Notes: a model not told the origin generated them from the sequence alone. A DNA stretch of 64,000 bases from Dermabacter indicis (GCA_001403775.1 CYUG01000017.1:496599-560598); one strand, 5' to 3'; counted from the stretch's first letter, positions 17,208 to 26,732 are shown. Program-made: numbers and translations.

Positions 17208-18911
17208 CTAGCCGATGAGGGAGGCGAGCCTCTCGCGTTCGGCCTTCACATCGGCACCCGCAGCTTCCGCGACGAGCGCGAGCGCGAGCGCCATGCCGAG
17301 TGCGCCCGGGTCGGGCGTACCAAGCACTCGATCGCCGAGGTAGCTCGAACGCCCGCGACCGCTCGACATCTCCTTCGTGGACTCCGCGCCATCGATGCCC
17401 GCCGCGATGGCTGCGGCGTCCAGGTCGTCCGCACCCGAGGTCGCAATCGCCTCGAGAACATCCACGATTGTGCGATCGCCGGGTTCGGCACCGCCCACGC
17501 GCGTGACCGCCGCGCGGGCCTCCTTCACGCCCTCCACAAGTGAGGTGCCGTTCTTCGCCGCCGCCGCGATCTCCTGGAAGGCGAGGCCAAACAGCGGGCC
17601 GGAGGAGCCGCCCGTGTCGTTGAGGAAACCCTCCGCAATCGAATTGAGGTCGGCCGCAAGATCCGCATCTTTCCCACTCGCGCGCGTGAGCGTCGCCTTC
17701 GCCGCGTTCGCGAGATTCGTGCCCACGTCGCCATCGCCGGCCTTCTGGTCGATCTCATCGAGCGCTGCGCGGGAATTCTCGAACGTCTCCACGAACGTCG
17801 AGAGCCAGTCCGACGCCTGCTTCGCCCCAACCGAAGCCTCTTGGTCGGCATCGCCTTCGCCATCGTTTTCTGCCTTGCGGCCCGCGTGCACGTCGAAGCC
17901 TTCGGGCACGAGGCGCGGCGTGGGCAGCGCCGCCGTTTCGTGGGTCGCGCACACGTACTCGAGCCAGTCCTCCTCGAGCGCGGTGAGGGTGATCGAGAAG
18001 CCTGCCATGTCGAGCGCCGTCGTGTAGTTACCCGAGAAGGCGACGCGCACGTCGATGCCTGCATCGGCGAGGGCCTCGTGGGCCGCGGTCTGGACGTGCA
18101 GCAACTCGAGCGGTGCGGGGCCACCAAGGCCGTTCACGAAGAGCAGCGCGCCTGCGCTCGCCTCCAACTTCTCGGCGAGGGCCTCGCGCAGCTCACCGAT
18201 CATGCGGCTTGTGAGCTCGGCAAGCGTCGGCTGAGCAAGGGTTTCCTTCGCGCTCTCGCCATGGATGCCCACGCCATACTCGAGCGTGCCTTCCTCGACA
18301 TCGAACGCGAGGTGATCAGCGCCGGGAGAGGTGTGGGCGCGGCGGGCGACCGAAAGCGAACGTGTGGCGGAAACGAGAGCGTCGCCGAGTTCCCTGAGTT
18401 CGGCGAGGCCAAGGCCCTGATCGGCGGCAGCGCCAAGAACCTTCTCCACGAGGGTCGTTCCGGCAATGCCGCGGCGGCCCACAGCACCCGAATCGGTGCC
18501 AAGATCGTCGTCGACGAGGACCTGCGCGCTCTCGATCCCTTCGGCCGAAAGGCGCTCCGCCGCGATATTGAAGTTGATGCAATCGCCCGTGTAGTTCTTG
18601 ACGATGTGGAGCACGCCGCCGCTCTTCGCCACGGCGCGGCTCGCCTCGAAAATCTGGCGCGAATGCGGGGAGGTGAACACTTCGCCCGGCACCGCCGCAT
18701 CGAGGCCACCGCGCCCCACGAACTCCGCGTGCATGGGCTCGTGGCCAGCGCCGCCGCCGCTCACGAGCGCGACTGTGCGCTCCGGAGCGGGGTTCGCCGC
18801 GCTCACGAAATACGGGTCTCGCGAAAGGGCGACAGTATCGCCCGCCGCCGCGGCAATCGCGGTGAGCGCGTAGAACGATGGGGATGCGGAATCTGAATAA
18901 AACGCCGGCAC
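17208..18911 (-). CDS. Fused dihydroxyacetone kinase DhaK-DhaL (ATP-dependent type)
   Basis: 567 residues. The N-terminal DhaK part (1 to about 330) includes LVSGGGAGHEPMHAEFVG, HIVKNYTGDCINF and GVGIHGE, whose His (about 218) forms the covalent hemiaminal link to dihydroxyacetone. The C-terminal DhaL part has DQKAGDGDVGTNLANAA (metal-binding Asp residues) and GGSSGPLFGLAF. A single polypeptide with both domains is the ATP-dependent form known from eukaryotes and some bacteria, in contrast to PTS-dependent DhaKLM. I chose the GTG at 18911, preceded by AGGAGG at 6 bases. It is convergent with the sugar operon and divergent from the alpha-glucosidase. Confidence 0.88.
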   Translation of the reverse strand: MPAFYSDSASPSFYALTAIAAAAGDTVALSRDPYFVSAANPAPERTVALVSGGGAGHEPMHAEFVGRGGLDAAVPGEVFTSPHSRQIFEASRAVAKSGGVLHIVKNYTGDCINFNIAAERLSAEGIESAQVLVDDDLGTDSGAVGRRGIAGTTLVEKVLGAAADQGLGLAELRELGDALVSATRSLSVARRAHTSPGADHLAFDVEEGTLEYGVGIHGESAKETLAQPTLAELTSRMIGELREALAEKLEASAGALLFVNGLGGPAPLELLHVQTAAHEALADAGIDVRVAFSGNYTTALDMAGFSITLTALEEDWLEYVCATHETAALPTPRLVPEGFDVHAGRKAENDGEGDADQEASVGAKQASDWLSTFVETFENSRAALDEIDQKAGDGDVGTNLANAAKATLTRASGKDADLAADLNSIAEGFLNDTGGSSGPLFGLAFQEIAAAAKNGTSLVEGVKEARAAVTRVGGAEPGDRTIVDVLEAIATSGADDLDAAAIAAGIDGAESTKEMSSGRGRSSYLGDRVLGTPDPGALGMALALALVAEAAGADVKAERERLASLIG

Positions 18912-19132
18912 GGGAAACCTCCTGTGGTTGATGTGCGCTGGTGCTCTCACGGTAACAATCGGCGATTGATCGCTGCTGATGGCGTCGAGGAGCTCAACTG
19001 GTGCGAGCAATTGCCGTGGGGAATGGAAGCACGCTCGGGTGCGGCAAGCGTCGGACCGAAAACCCCACCGAAAAAGCCCAACCGCCCCCCAACTTTCTTT
19101 CGTGGAGAAAAAATCTCGACTACCGTGGTGGC

Positions 19133-20950
19133 ATGAACGAAAACCTACGCTCCATGCCCCCGCTCGCCCACGCCCCCGGCGCCGACCAACCCGACTGGTG
19201 GAAAAACGGAGTCGTCTACCAGATCTATCCGCGCTCCTTCGCCGACGCCAACGGCGACGGCATCGGTGACCTCCGCGGCATTATCAACCACGTCGACCAT
19301 CTCGCCGCCCTCGGCATCCAAACCGTGTGGCTCTCGCCGATCTACGCCTCGCCGCAAGACGACAACGGCTACGACATCTCCGACTACCGCGCCATCGAAC
19401 CGACGTTCGGCACCCTCGACGACTTCGACGAACTCATTGAAAAGCTCCACGCGAACGGCATACGCCTCGTCATGGACCTCGTCGTCAACCACTCGAGCGA
19501 CGAACACGAATGGTTCCTCGAATCCCGCTCCTCACGCACGAACCCCAAGCGCGACTGGTACATCTGGCGCGACGCCCGCGAGGTAGAGGGGCTGAAGCCC
19601 GGCGAACGCGGCACCGAACCCAACAACTGGGACTCCGCCTTCAGCGGCCCCGGCTGGCAGTGGGACGAGGAAACCGAGCAGTTCTACCTGCACATGTTCT
19701 CCCGCAAACAGCCCGACCTCAACTGGGAAAACCCCGAGGTCCGCGAGGCCGTGTACGACATGATGCGCTGGTGGCTCGACCGCGGCGTTGACGGCTTCCG
19801 CATGGACGTCATCAACCTCATCTCGAAGCCCGAAGGCCTTCCCGACGGCCCGCCCACGCAAGATGGCCTCGGCTCCGCCTTCGAAATGGTCATGACCGGC
19901 CCGCGCTTCCACGAATTCATGCAGGAAATGCGTCGCGAGGTCTTCGCGAAATACCCGAAGACCTTCGTCAACGTTGGCGAAACCCCCGGCATCACCGCCC
20001 ACGACGCGCTCCTCACCTCCAACCCGGAACGCGGCGAACTCGAGATGGTGTTCCAGTTCGAACACGTTGGCCTCGAGCACCAGGGGCACAAGTTCAATCC
20101 CTCGCGCCTGCTGCCGCTCCACGAACTCGCCGGGAACCTCGCCCGCTGGGACCGCGAAGTTGCCGAAGAAGGCGGCTGGAACTCGCTGTACTTCGAAAAC
20201 CACGACCAGCCCCGCTCCGTGTCACGCTGGGGCGACGACGACCCCGCGTGGCGTGTGCGCAGCGCAAAGGCGCTCGCCGGCATGCTTCACGCCCACCGCG
20301 GCACCCCGTACGTCTACCAGGGCCAGGAACTCGGCCAGGTGAACTTCCCGTGGGAGCGCCTCGACCAGTTCCGCGACATCGAAGTGCTCAACTACGTGCG
20401 CGAATCTGAGCAGTTCGGCCACGGCAGCTTCGGCGAGCTCCTTCCCGGCATCAGCGACATGAACCGCGACAACGCCCGCACGCCCATGCCGTGGACTAGC
20501 GCCGTCGAATCGGGTGCCGGTTTCGGCGAGGGAGAACCGTGGATCGCCGTGAACCCCTCCGCTGCCGACGGCGTGAACGCCGCCGACCAGGTTGGCGTCG
20601 ACGGCTCGGTTTTCGAGTTCTACCGCGCCCTCATCGCTCTGCGCAAGAGCGAGCCGCTTCTCGTCTCGGGCGGCTTCGAGCTGCTCGGTCCCGTCGAGAG
20701 CATGGGGGAGGGCCTCCCCGGTCAGTCCGGCCTCTCGCGCGTGTGGGCAGTGCGCAGGTATGGCGCGGCGGGGGAGGGGTCCGACGCTTCCTCGCTCATC
20801 GCCGTTGCGAACTTCTCGCGCGAAGCCGTCGAGCTCAGTGAAGATGTGTGGCCCGCCGGTGCCGAGGTTGTGCTCTCGAACGTCACCGAGAGTGAACGCG
20901 CTGGTGAACAGAAGCTTGGCGGATGGGAGTTCGCACTCCTCAAGGCGTGA
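19133..20950 (+). CDS. GH13 alpha-glucosidase (oligo-1,6-glucosidase type)
   Basis: 605-residue GH13 enzyme hydrolysing terminal alpha-glucosides of short oligosaccharides in the cytoplasm (no signal peptide). Conserved regions in order: DLVVNHSSDEHEWF, GVDGFRMDVINLI (nucleophile Asp near 225), FVNVGETPG (acid/base Glu near 282) and YFENHDQPRSVSRWGDD. The ATG at 19133 is preceded by GGTGG; an upstream in-frame ATG at 19001 would add an unlikely 44 residues. Near the C-terminus, 20768-20794 encodes a GEGSDASS loop whose DNA is identical over 27 bp to a segment of the gene at 36782. With the transporter it suggests uptake and breakdown of alpha-glucosides. Confidence 0.9.
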   Translation: MNENLRSMPPLAHAPGADQPDWWKNGVVYQIYPRSFADANGDGIGDLRGIINHVDHLAALGIQTVWLSPIYASPQDDNGYDISDYRAIEPTFGTLDDFDELIEKLHANGIRLVMDLVVNHSSDEHEWFLESRSSRTNPKRDWYIWRDAREVEGLKPGERGTEPNNWDSAFSGPGWQWDEETEQFYLHMFSRKQPDLNWENPEVREAVYDMMRWWLDRGVDGFRMDVINLISKPEGLPDGPPTQDGLGSAFEMVMTGPRFHEFMQEMRREVFAKYPKTFVNVGETPGITAHDALLTSNPERGELEMVFQFEHVGLEHQGHKFNPSRLLPLHELAGNLARWDREVAEEGGWNSLYFENHDQPRSVSRWGDDDPAWRVRSAKALAGMLHAHRGTPYVYQGQELGQVNFPWERLDQFRDIEVLNYVRESEQFGHGSFGELLPGISDMNRDNARTPMPWTSAVESGAGFGEGEPWIAVNPSAADGVNAADQVGVDGSVFEFYRALIALRKSEPLLVSGGFELLGPVESMGEGLPGQSGLSRVWAVRRYGAAGEGSDASSLIAVANFSREAVELSEDVWPAGAEVVLSNVTESERAGEQKLGGWEFALLKA

Positions 20951-20973
20951 GCTACTGATTGATGCTTAAGAGG

Positions 20974-21006
20974 AGGCGCCCGGCGGAATGAATCCGCCGG
21001 GCGCCT
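20974..21006 (+). terminator. Terminator of the alpha-glucosidase gene
   Basis: A 14-bp perfect stem, AGGCGCCCGGCGGA at 20974-20987 with TCCGCCGGGCGCCT at 20993-21006, has a 5-base loop and is followed by TTCTT. It lies 24 bases after the alpha-glucosidase stop. Confidence 0.9.
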
Positions 21007-21088
21007 TTCTTAGCGATGAGGGAACCTCACGCGAGCCTTATATGGCCTGCCGCATTCGCATCGCCGGCGCGCTTGAGGTGCGAGCGAC

Positions 21089-21532
21089 TCAGGCCTTCTT
21101 CTCGCGGAACGGGTTCGCGGCCTGCGCCACGCTCGCCCACGAATCGGGATTCACGAGGAAGGTCACAGCCTCGTTATCCCAGAACACGCGAGTCACAATG
21201 CCCTTGGAATCCCTGTCGTACGTGAAGAACACGACGGCCATCTCAAAGGGGCGACCATTTGCGCGTGCCCGCACGTAATTGACGGCCGGTTCCTCGAGCA
21301 CGTGCCTCGAAAAGACGCCGGGTGCGAAAGCGCCAGACTTCACGTAGAAGACTGGATCGACCTGCTGAAGCGTGAGACCTTCGATCCCCGCAGCGACGGT
21401 GAAGATCACGCTGAAGGCATCCCACTCGTTGGGGAAATCGTGGACCTCGGGCTGCACCGCCGCTGCGAGTGCGCGCAGGGTTTCCTGCTCAACAGTGGAG
21501 CCGTTGTTGCTCACGGGATTGTCTTGAGTCAT
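21089..21532 (-). CDS. Putative immunity protein of type VII toxin module
   Basis: 147-residue soluble protein I do not recognise. It is acidic, with an EWDAFSVIFTVAAGIEGL strand region, then NGRPFEMAVVFFTYDRDSKGIV and an alpha/beta pattern loosely like YezG-type immunity proteins. Its ATG overlaps the stop of the preceding gene by 4 bases (ATGA), so the two are co-translated, directly downstream of the large toxin-like substrate. Size, charge and position argue for an immunity protein. That role is inference from context, not from a named family. Confidence 0.5.
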   Translation of the reverse strand: MTQDNPVSNNGSTVEQETLRALAAAVQPEVHDFPNEWDAFSVIFTVAAGIEGLTLQQVDPVFYVKSGAFAPGVFSRHVLEEPAVNYVRARANGRPFEMAVVFFTYDRDSKGIVTRVFWDNEAVTFLVNPDSWASVAQAANPFREKKA

Positions 21533-21924
21533 TGCTTGTTCAGCTCCTCTGCAAGATCGAGAAGTTCGCGAGCACTTACCGGCTCCTCGTCGCCGCCGAA
21601 GTTGTCCACGTAGGTGTAGGTGAACTCATCGGTTCCCCGATCGAAACGAGCTACGAGAGTTGCCGCACGGTCCTTATACACCTGCTTCTCGAGGAAGAGC
21701 TCGAGAAGAAGCTTCTTCTGATCCTTCGCGAATGCCAAGTCGACCGTGAAGGGATCCTCACCCTCAAGCTTCGCAAGCGAGGTATCGAAGAGCTGCCCCG
21801 CCTTGGTGTGCACGAGAAACGAGGTCAAGACCTCAAGACGCTCAAGATCCTCAAGTCCTTTACGGACACAATGCTCGTACCGCTCGATGGGGCTTCCCGC
21901 CCACGGCGCGCTGATCGCAGTCAT
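21529..21924 (-). CDS. Putative immunity or accessory protein of type VII toxin module
   Basis: 131-residue acidic, mostly helical protein of unknown family (RYEHCVRKGLEDLERLEVL, EDPFTVDLAFAKDQKKLLLELFLEK). It lies 46 bases after the toxin gene stop and overlaps the next gene by 4 bases. The toxin-small gene-small gene order is common for secreted polymorphic toxins with protective partners, so one or both small proteins probably neutralise the nuclease. Confidence 0.5.
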   Translation of the reverse strand: MTAISAPWAGSPIERYEHCVRKGLEDLERLEVLTSFLVHTKAGQLFDTSLAKLEGEDPFTVDLAFAKDQKKLLLELFLEKQVYKDRAATLVARFDRGTDEFTYTYVDNFGGDEEPVSARELLDLAEELNKQ

Positions 21925-21970
21925 ATTCCTATCCTAATTTGCGCTGAAAGATCTGGCTTGAAGACATCGA

Positions 21971-24900
21971 CTAGTGCTGGTTGACCTGATCGAAGTGGAT
22001 CCATGGGACCGAACCAGAATCGAGCGCGTTGGCCTTGACCTCACTGAGCGCTTTCGCGGAGAAATCACGACCGTAAGTGTTGACTTTTGTTTTTTCAGGA
22101 TTGCGATGGAAGAAATCGTGTTCGTCGTTATGGACGCTTCCATCGATACGCATCCACTGCTTACCGGTTTCTCGGTCATAGATATCCGCAATGGCATGGT
22201 AAGCCGTAGGACGACCATTCGAACCCAGCGTTGCTCGGGTGGAGTAGTGAGTGAAGCTATCCTCATTCACGATGGCGTCACTTTGAATCATTTCCATGTT
22301 GTAGATAGTTTGCTTGTTCACCATATGGTGCTGAGCAAGGTAATTGCCGGAACCGAGATTCGGTGCGAACATATGTGCAAGCAAGTGGCCGTTCTCGTCA
22401 ACCGGCATATTGGTCCCGGGAATCTTGAGTTTCTTACCCGTATCGGGATCCATCTGGAATGATCCGGCTTCCAAGAGCGCTTTGTTGGCTTCACGACCGT
22501 CGAGTCGTTCCACTGCGGTGAACTTGTCGAACACTATTGCTTCGGACTCGACGTAGTCGGGGTATTGGCGATAGACGACCTTGTTGCGACCAATCTGGAC
22601 CGTAACCTCGCGCATGTTTTCGTTCACGTAGTCAACAACGCGGATTTGAGGTTCAGGAGCCTCACCCCTCTTCCATTCGACCTTGTCGGGTAGTGACTCG
22701 GGGAGCAAACTGCTGTTGTTTTTGACGTAAGCGCCCTCATTGACGGAGTACTCGATGTCAGTTCCGCGCCACTTATCCTCGGGTCGGTCTTTGAGATTGT
22801 TTTCAAAGTCAAACTCGTCGCCCGGAATGGCTTGTCGCTCAACGTACTCGTCGAACTTAAGCTGGTGGTACTCGGCGCGAACATCTTCAATGTCGAGTTT
22901 CTCGAGCTCGGCGACGCGATCCAAGTCACCCTTCGCCCGAGCGTCCTCAATGAGGGTCTCGCGTGCGGACTTCTCATAGAATTCGTCGGCTGAAACGGAT
23001 GGCTTTTGCTCCAGGACGGATTCACTCGCGTGATGGTGTTGCGAGAAGTGCGAGTCGTCGACCGGCTTGTGCGCGGTTTCGATCGTGTCGCGTGTATCGC
23101 CCAAGGGCCCATCTTCGTGGGGCTTGAGCATTTCTGCTTTCTCAGCCCGATAAAGCTCCTCATCAACTTCGATTCCGGCTGCTTTTCGCCCGTCGACGAT
23201 CTCAACATCCCCACCGCGAGCGGCACTGGTGGCTCGTGATGCGTCATCGGCGTTTTCGCCAACCTCACGAGTTGCAGTACCCGCAGGCTCGCGGTCATGG
23301 TCGCCGGTGTGCGGAGCGTCGGAATCTCCTCGGCCCTTTTGCGCCTTGACATCGTCCACGTCGTGGGGAGGCTTGCCCTTTTCTACAACGTCGTCGGCGT
23401 GAGCTGCCGCATTTTCGGTGCTCCCCTTGCTGACTTTGGCTGCATCGTCGGTATGTGCAGCCGAAGCTTCGGCAGCTTCCCGTGCAGAGGATGGACCTGC
23501 GTCAGGTTTGTCGGTCTTTTGCGCATCGGAGGCATCGATTGCGGCAACGTCGTCCTTGCCCGTCTTGGCGAGCTCGTCGGTGCTGTCGAGGGCCTCGTCA
23601 ACGCTGGTCCTCTCGACGGCAGTAGCCGTGCGAATGCTGTCGTCATTCCCGGTCTGCTTTGCGGTGGCTTCTGCTTCACCTGCCTGCCGTGCATTCGTCT
23701 CAGCCTCAGGCGCATCCTTGGAGTTGTTAGACGGACTATCCACGTCGTCTCCGCGACGAACCGGGGCTTCGTTGTCATCGAGTTCGATCTGGTGATCGAC
23801 GTCAGACTTGTGGGGCTTCGGAGTGACTTCGTCTGCCTGATCCACGAGCTCACTACCGCTGGCGCGAACGCCACAGCCCGTATTGGAGTCAGTGCCGGAG
23901 GCTTTTGCACCAGAAGTCGCGTGCTTGGACGCATCGTCACTGTGGTTCACGAGATCGTCGGAAGCGTCATCGATTGGGGAGCCATGCTTAGCGGAATTAG
24001 CGTGGGCTGGTTCCGGGCGCACTTCGTCGGCCCTTGGACTTTGGGGGCGCGGAGCACTTTCGCTTGAGCTCACCTGCTTCTCGACTGCCGGGCGATCAGT
24101 TGTGCCGCCAACGGCAGAAGACGAATTCGGGCGATTGGCTCTAACGTGCGCGTCATCAACCTGCTTTGAAGTGGCTTCTGCAACGTTGCTGACGCCGGGG
24201 CGGGCCGTTCCCGTTCCAGCTTTCGCGGCACCTGCGGCATTGTTGGCAACCTCGCGCGTGCTGATGTTCATGACATTGCCAGCATGACCATTCGCGGCTT
24301 TTGCAGTGCCTTGGGCCAATGGACGAAGGCCCGTAGCTTTGGCAACTTTGTTGTAACCGTTGGCTGTGGTGGACTTCGCGGATGCGAGCGCGCGAGCGGA
24401 AATCGACTGCCGTGTGGCGGCTTTGGCTCGGGATGCGGCAAACGCTTCTGCCCCTTCCTTCATCCCGACCTTAGCAGCAGCCTTCACGCCGTTGGCAGCA
24501 CTTGCTTTGACCGCACTCTTCGCGGCGACGGTCACACCCACCTTAGCGGCGCCGGCGGTACCGCCGGTCGCCACAGTCCCGATGAGGTCCGGGGCGAGGT
24601 ATCCCACGTAGTAAGCCGGGTCTTCTTTGAACTCTTGCCACTCGTTCTTGGCGAAGTTCTTGGTTCCGCGCCATGCAGCGGATGCTGCATCTTTAGGGCT
24701 GAAGGTCGAAATTGCTTTACCGGCGGCGTCAGCCATACGGCCAAGACCCCCATCTTTCACAAAATCGTCGAGCTTCTTCGTGGCTTCGAAGATCTGTTTC
24801 CTATGCTTCCAAACTGAAACGGCACCATCCTTGGCGAGGACACCAAGGCCCCAGAGAGCCTTACCGGTATCGACGACCGCATCCTTCGCACCTTGCAAAA

Positions 24901-25504
24901 AGCGAATAAAACCGTTGCTACTGCGACCTTTAGAGTCCCCCTCGGGAGCTTCCTTCGGTGCTTCCGGTGGCTCCTCACCGAGGTTGTCGATTCTTGAGGC
25001 GAGGGCTTGATCAGCTTGTTCAACGTCGTCACAAAGCTTGCGAATCTCGCCTTCAAGTCGGTCTAGCTCTTTCTGAGCTTCGTCAATCGCACGTTGACGC
25101 TCGTCGTTTGGGACTTCATGATCGTTGCCCTCAGAGTCGGTTTCGGTTTTCGTTTCCGGCATGGCTTGCGCTGTAGCCATGGCTGCTTCCGCGGCGATGA
25201 TGTCGAGTTCAAGCTGGTCTTTCCGTTTCTTGAACTCGTCGAGCTTCGTTGCGTAATCGTCGAGTGCCTGCTTGATATTGTGTGCGATTTTCTTGTTATC
25301 TTGCACCAACTTTAACGGGTCGCGCATGCCGTCGTAGATCTGCGACGCTTCTGGTGCTTCGTAAGTAGAATTCAGCTTGAACCAAATTTCTGAAACGCCA
25401 GCGATAATATCGAACGCGTCCTGGGCGGCCGCATCAATATCACTGCCGAGCTCACGTACCGGGCCGGCGTCGTCAATTTCAGGAAGTTGTGCTGCAAGTC
25501 CCAT
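21971..25504 (-). CDS. Type VII secreted polymorphic toxin, probable DNA/RNA non-specific endonuclease
   Basis: 1177 residues from the ATG at 25504 (GGGAG before it, overlapping the preceding stop). Residues 1-200 form a helical coiled-coil N-domain also found in the 26951-28606 protein (LPEIDDAG, YEAPEAS, AQAMPET). A hydrophobic/Ala-rich region and a long acidic repetitive linker full of Asp, Ser, Thr and Lys follow (about 480-850). The last 250 residues contain NGHLLAHMFAPNLGSGNYLAQ and VNKQTIYNMEM, matching the Endonuclease_NS_2 type nuclease fold seen in LXG toxins such as YeeF. His in GHLLAH would be catalytic. No signal peptide, consistent with Esx-type export. Two small genes follow it. 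Confidence 0.72.
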   Translation of the reverse strand: MGLAAQLPEIDDAGPVRELGSDIDAAAQDAFDIIAGVSEIWFKLNSTYEAPEASQIYDGMRDPLKLVQDNKKIAHNIKQALDDYATKLDEFKKRKDQLELDIIAAEAAMATAQAMPETKTETDSEGNDHEVPNDERQRAIDEAQKELDRLEGEIRKLCDDVEQADQALASRIDNLGEEPPEAPKEAPEGDSKGRSSNGFIRFLQGAKDAVVDTGKALWGLGVLAKDGAVSVWKHRKQIFEATKKLDDFVKDGGLGRMADAAGKAISTFSPKDAASAAWRGTKNFAKNEWQEFKEDPAYYVGYLAPDLIGTVATGGTAGAAKVGVTVAAKSAVKASAANGVKAAAKVGMKEGAEAFAASRAKAATRQSISARALASAKSTTANGYNKVAKATGLRPLAQGTAKAANGHAGNVMNISTREVANNAAGAAKAGTGTARPGVSNVAEATSKQVDDAHVRANRPNSSSAVGGTTDRPAVEKQVSSSESAPRPQSPRADEVRPEPAHANSAKHGSPIDDASDDLVNHSDDASKHATSGAKASGTDSNTGCGVRASGSELVDQADEVTPKPHKSDVDHQIELDDNEAPVRRGDDVDSPSNNSKDAPEAETNARQAGEAEATAKQTGNDDSIRTATAVERTSVDEALDSTDELAKTGKDDVAAIDASDAQKTDKPDAGPSSAREAAEASAAHTDDAAKVSKGSTENAAAHADDVVEKGKPPHDVDDVKAQKGRGDSDAPHTGDHDREPAGTATREVGENADDASRATSAARGGDVEIVDGRKAAGIEVDEELYRAEKAEMLKPHEDGPLGDTRDTIETAHKPVDDSHFSQHHHASESVLEQKPSVSADEFYEKSARETLIEDARAKGDLDRVAELEKLDIEDVRAEYHQLKFDEYVERQAIPGDEFDFENNLKDRPEDKWRGTDIEYSVNEGAYVKNNSSLLPESLPDKVEWKRGEAPEPQIRVVDYVNENMREVTVQIGRNKVVYRQYPDYVESEAIVFDKFTAVERLDGREANKALLEAGSFQMDPDTGKKLKIPGTNMPVDENGHLLAHMFAPNLGSGNYLAQHHMVNKQTIYNMEMIQSDAIVNEDSFTHYSTRATLGSNGRPTAYHAIADIYDRETGKQWMRIDGSVHNDEHDFFHRNPEKTKVNTYGRDFSAKALSEVKANALDSGSVPWIHFDQVNQH

Positions 25505-25505
25505 G

Positions 25506-25841
25506 TCATTCTCCCGGCATGTCGAGTTTCGGAATATCATTAGCGGCACGAGCGGCATCTTGGTGCATCGTCGAATCGCCAATGACGTAGCTATTGATGG
25601 CGGTCTGGGTGCAGTTGATAGTCAGGGTGGAGAAGTCGCGTGCGCCCGCGATGAATGTGCACAGGATCTCGTCAAGATATTTCGCAGCCGCCGCTTTACT
25701 CTTCGGACTGTGCGTGAGGGCACTGTTGGCCGAGCCTTTTGCACCTTCGGCTTTGCCCACTGGACGCTCCATGACGCTAGTTTGAGTTCTGGCCTGATTG
25801 ACGACGGCTGTGGAAGCTGCGGTGTCAACGTTGTAATGCAA
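25506..25841 (-). CDS. Small partner protein upstream of type VII toxin
   Basis: 111-residue protein of unknown family, mostly helical, with KAAAAKYLDEILCTFIAGARDFSTLTINCTQTAI. Its stop overlaps the toxin start region (TGA-C-ATG), so expression is coupled. It occupies the same place before the toxin as the 28623-29126 gene does before the second substrate. A WXG100-like targeting partner or chaperone is the obvious hypothesis. The start is a TTG at 25841 behind GAAGGGGG. Confidence 0.6.
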   Translation of the reverse strand: MHYNVDTAASTAVVNQARTQTSVMERPVGKAEGAKGSANSALTHSPKSKAAAAKYLDEILCTFIAGARDFSTLTINCTQTAINSYVIGDSTMHQDAARAANDIPKLDMPGE

Positions 25842-25899
25842 GGCGCGTGCCCCCTTCAGTGATGCTTACTTGCGGATCAGTGTTTTCATCCAGTACAAG

Positions 25900-25930
25900 C
25901 GCCCTGCCGCCGCGTGGGCGGCAGGGCGTT
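25900..25930 (-). terminator. Hairpin after WXG100 pair, copy 1
   Basis: CGCCCTGCCGCC pairs with GGCGGCAGGGCG around a short loop, 14 bases beyond the 25944 gene stop. There is no T-run, as is often the case in high-GC actinobacteria. The same hairpin occurs at 29389-29419. Confidence 0.7.
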
Positions 25931-25943
25931 GGTGGTGTGGGTT

Positions 25944-26252
25944 TTAGCCGATGTTGGAGACGGCGCTGGCGGCGCGTTGTTGGGCGCTGGTGGCGGTTTC
26001 GTCGTTCTTGCCCATGGTGGACTTGACGAGGTTGATGATGCCCTTGACTTCGTTGGAGGCGCGGTTCCAGCGCTGTTCAACGTGGCGGTATTCTTCGGAG
26101 ACGCCGTCGGCCTGGAAGTCGGCCATCGCGGTAGCAACCTGCTGGTCGCGCTGGGCGATGAGGCCTTCGAGGCGGCCGATGATGCCTGCGAGGTCGCCCT
26201 GGACGGACTGGGAAACGCCGGTGTCAAAAGAAATGCGGTCGGTGGTGGGCAT
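25944..26252 (-). CDS. WXG100-family secreted protein (EsxA-like), copy 1
   Basis: 102-residue helical hairpin protein. The WXG position is occupied by RWNRASNEV, giving W-N-R instead of strict W-X-G, between two long helices (VQGDLAGIIGRLEGLIAQRDQQVATAM and VKGIINLVKSTMGKNDETATSAQQ). WXG100 proteins are exported as dimers by the EccC ATPase. The gene follows its partner at 26295-26630 in one transcript and has AGAGG 7 bases before the ATG. An identical protein is encoded at 29433-29741. Confidence 0.85.
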   Translation of the reverse strand: MPTTDRISFDTGVSQSVQGDLAGIIGRLEGLIAQRDQQVATAMADFQADGVSEEYRHVEQRWNRASNEVKGIINLVKSTMGKNDETATSAQQRAASAVSNIG

Positions 26253-26294
26253 GAGAGGTCCTCTCTAAATGACGTGTGTGGGTGTGTGTGGGAT

Positions 26295-26630
26295 TCAGCG
26301 CTGGCCGGAGAAGCGTGCGCCGTCGAAGTTGGCCGAGCCCTGGGCGGAGGTGGCGTTGTCCATCGACTCCTGGTCGCCGGTCTGGAAGGCGGTGTCCATG
26401 CCGCCCTGGCCCTCGACGATGCGGCTGAGCGAGGAGTTGAGGTCGGCGCTGATTTCGTCGGTGCGGCCCTTGAACTGGTCGAAGGCGGCGCGGCCGGCAC
26501 CGTTGAACTTGCCTTCGAGCGGCTCAACCGAAGCGACGAGCTGCTGGACGAGGGTGCCCAGGTCGTCGTTGGAGCCTGCGGTGTTGGTGGTGAGGGTGGA
26601 GAGGGTCTGGTTGCCCATATCGAACTTCAT
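26295..26630 (-). CDS. WXG100-family secreted protein (EsxB-like), copy 1
   Basis: 111-residue helical protein (LGTLVQQLVASVEPLEGKF, GAGRAAFDQFKGRTDEISADLNSSLSRI) whose turn is FNGAGRAAF, so it lacks the Trp of a strict WXG but has the family length and helix pattern. I start it at the ATG at 26630, preceded by GGGAG; a longer reading to 26699 has no ribosome site. It probably dimerises with the product of 25944-26252. An identical copy lies at 29784-30119. Confidence 0.82.
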   Translation of the reverse strand: MKFDMGNQTLSTLTTNTAGSNDDLGTLVQQLVASVEPLEGKFNGAGRAAFDQFKGRTDEISADLNSSLSRIVEGQGGMDTAFQTGDQESMDNATSAQGSANFDGARFSGQR

Positions 26631-26718
26631 GAGTGCACTCCCTTGAAAGTGTTGGTGGGAGTGTGTGAACCACGGCGTCAGAGCGCGTGCGGTTCCCACG
26701 CTTCCCCTTGTGCTGTCC

Positions 26719-26732
26719 GGGACACACGTCCC
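26719..26732. promoter_or_regulatory. GGGAC-N4-GTCCC palindrome upstream of WXG100 pair, copy 1
   Basis: A 14-bp inverted repeat (GGGACACACGTCCC) lies about 90 bp before the first WXG100 gene and is preserved in copy 2 at 30208-30221. Possible operator or 5' leader hairpin; no regulator can be named. Confidence 0.35.
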
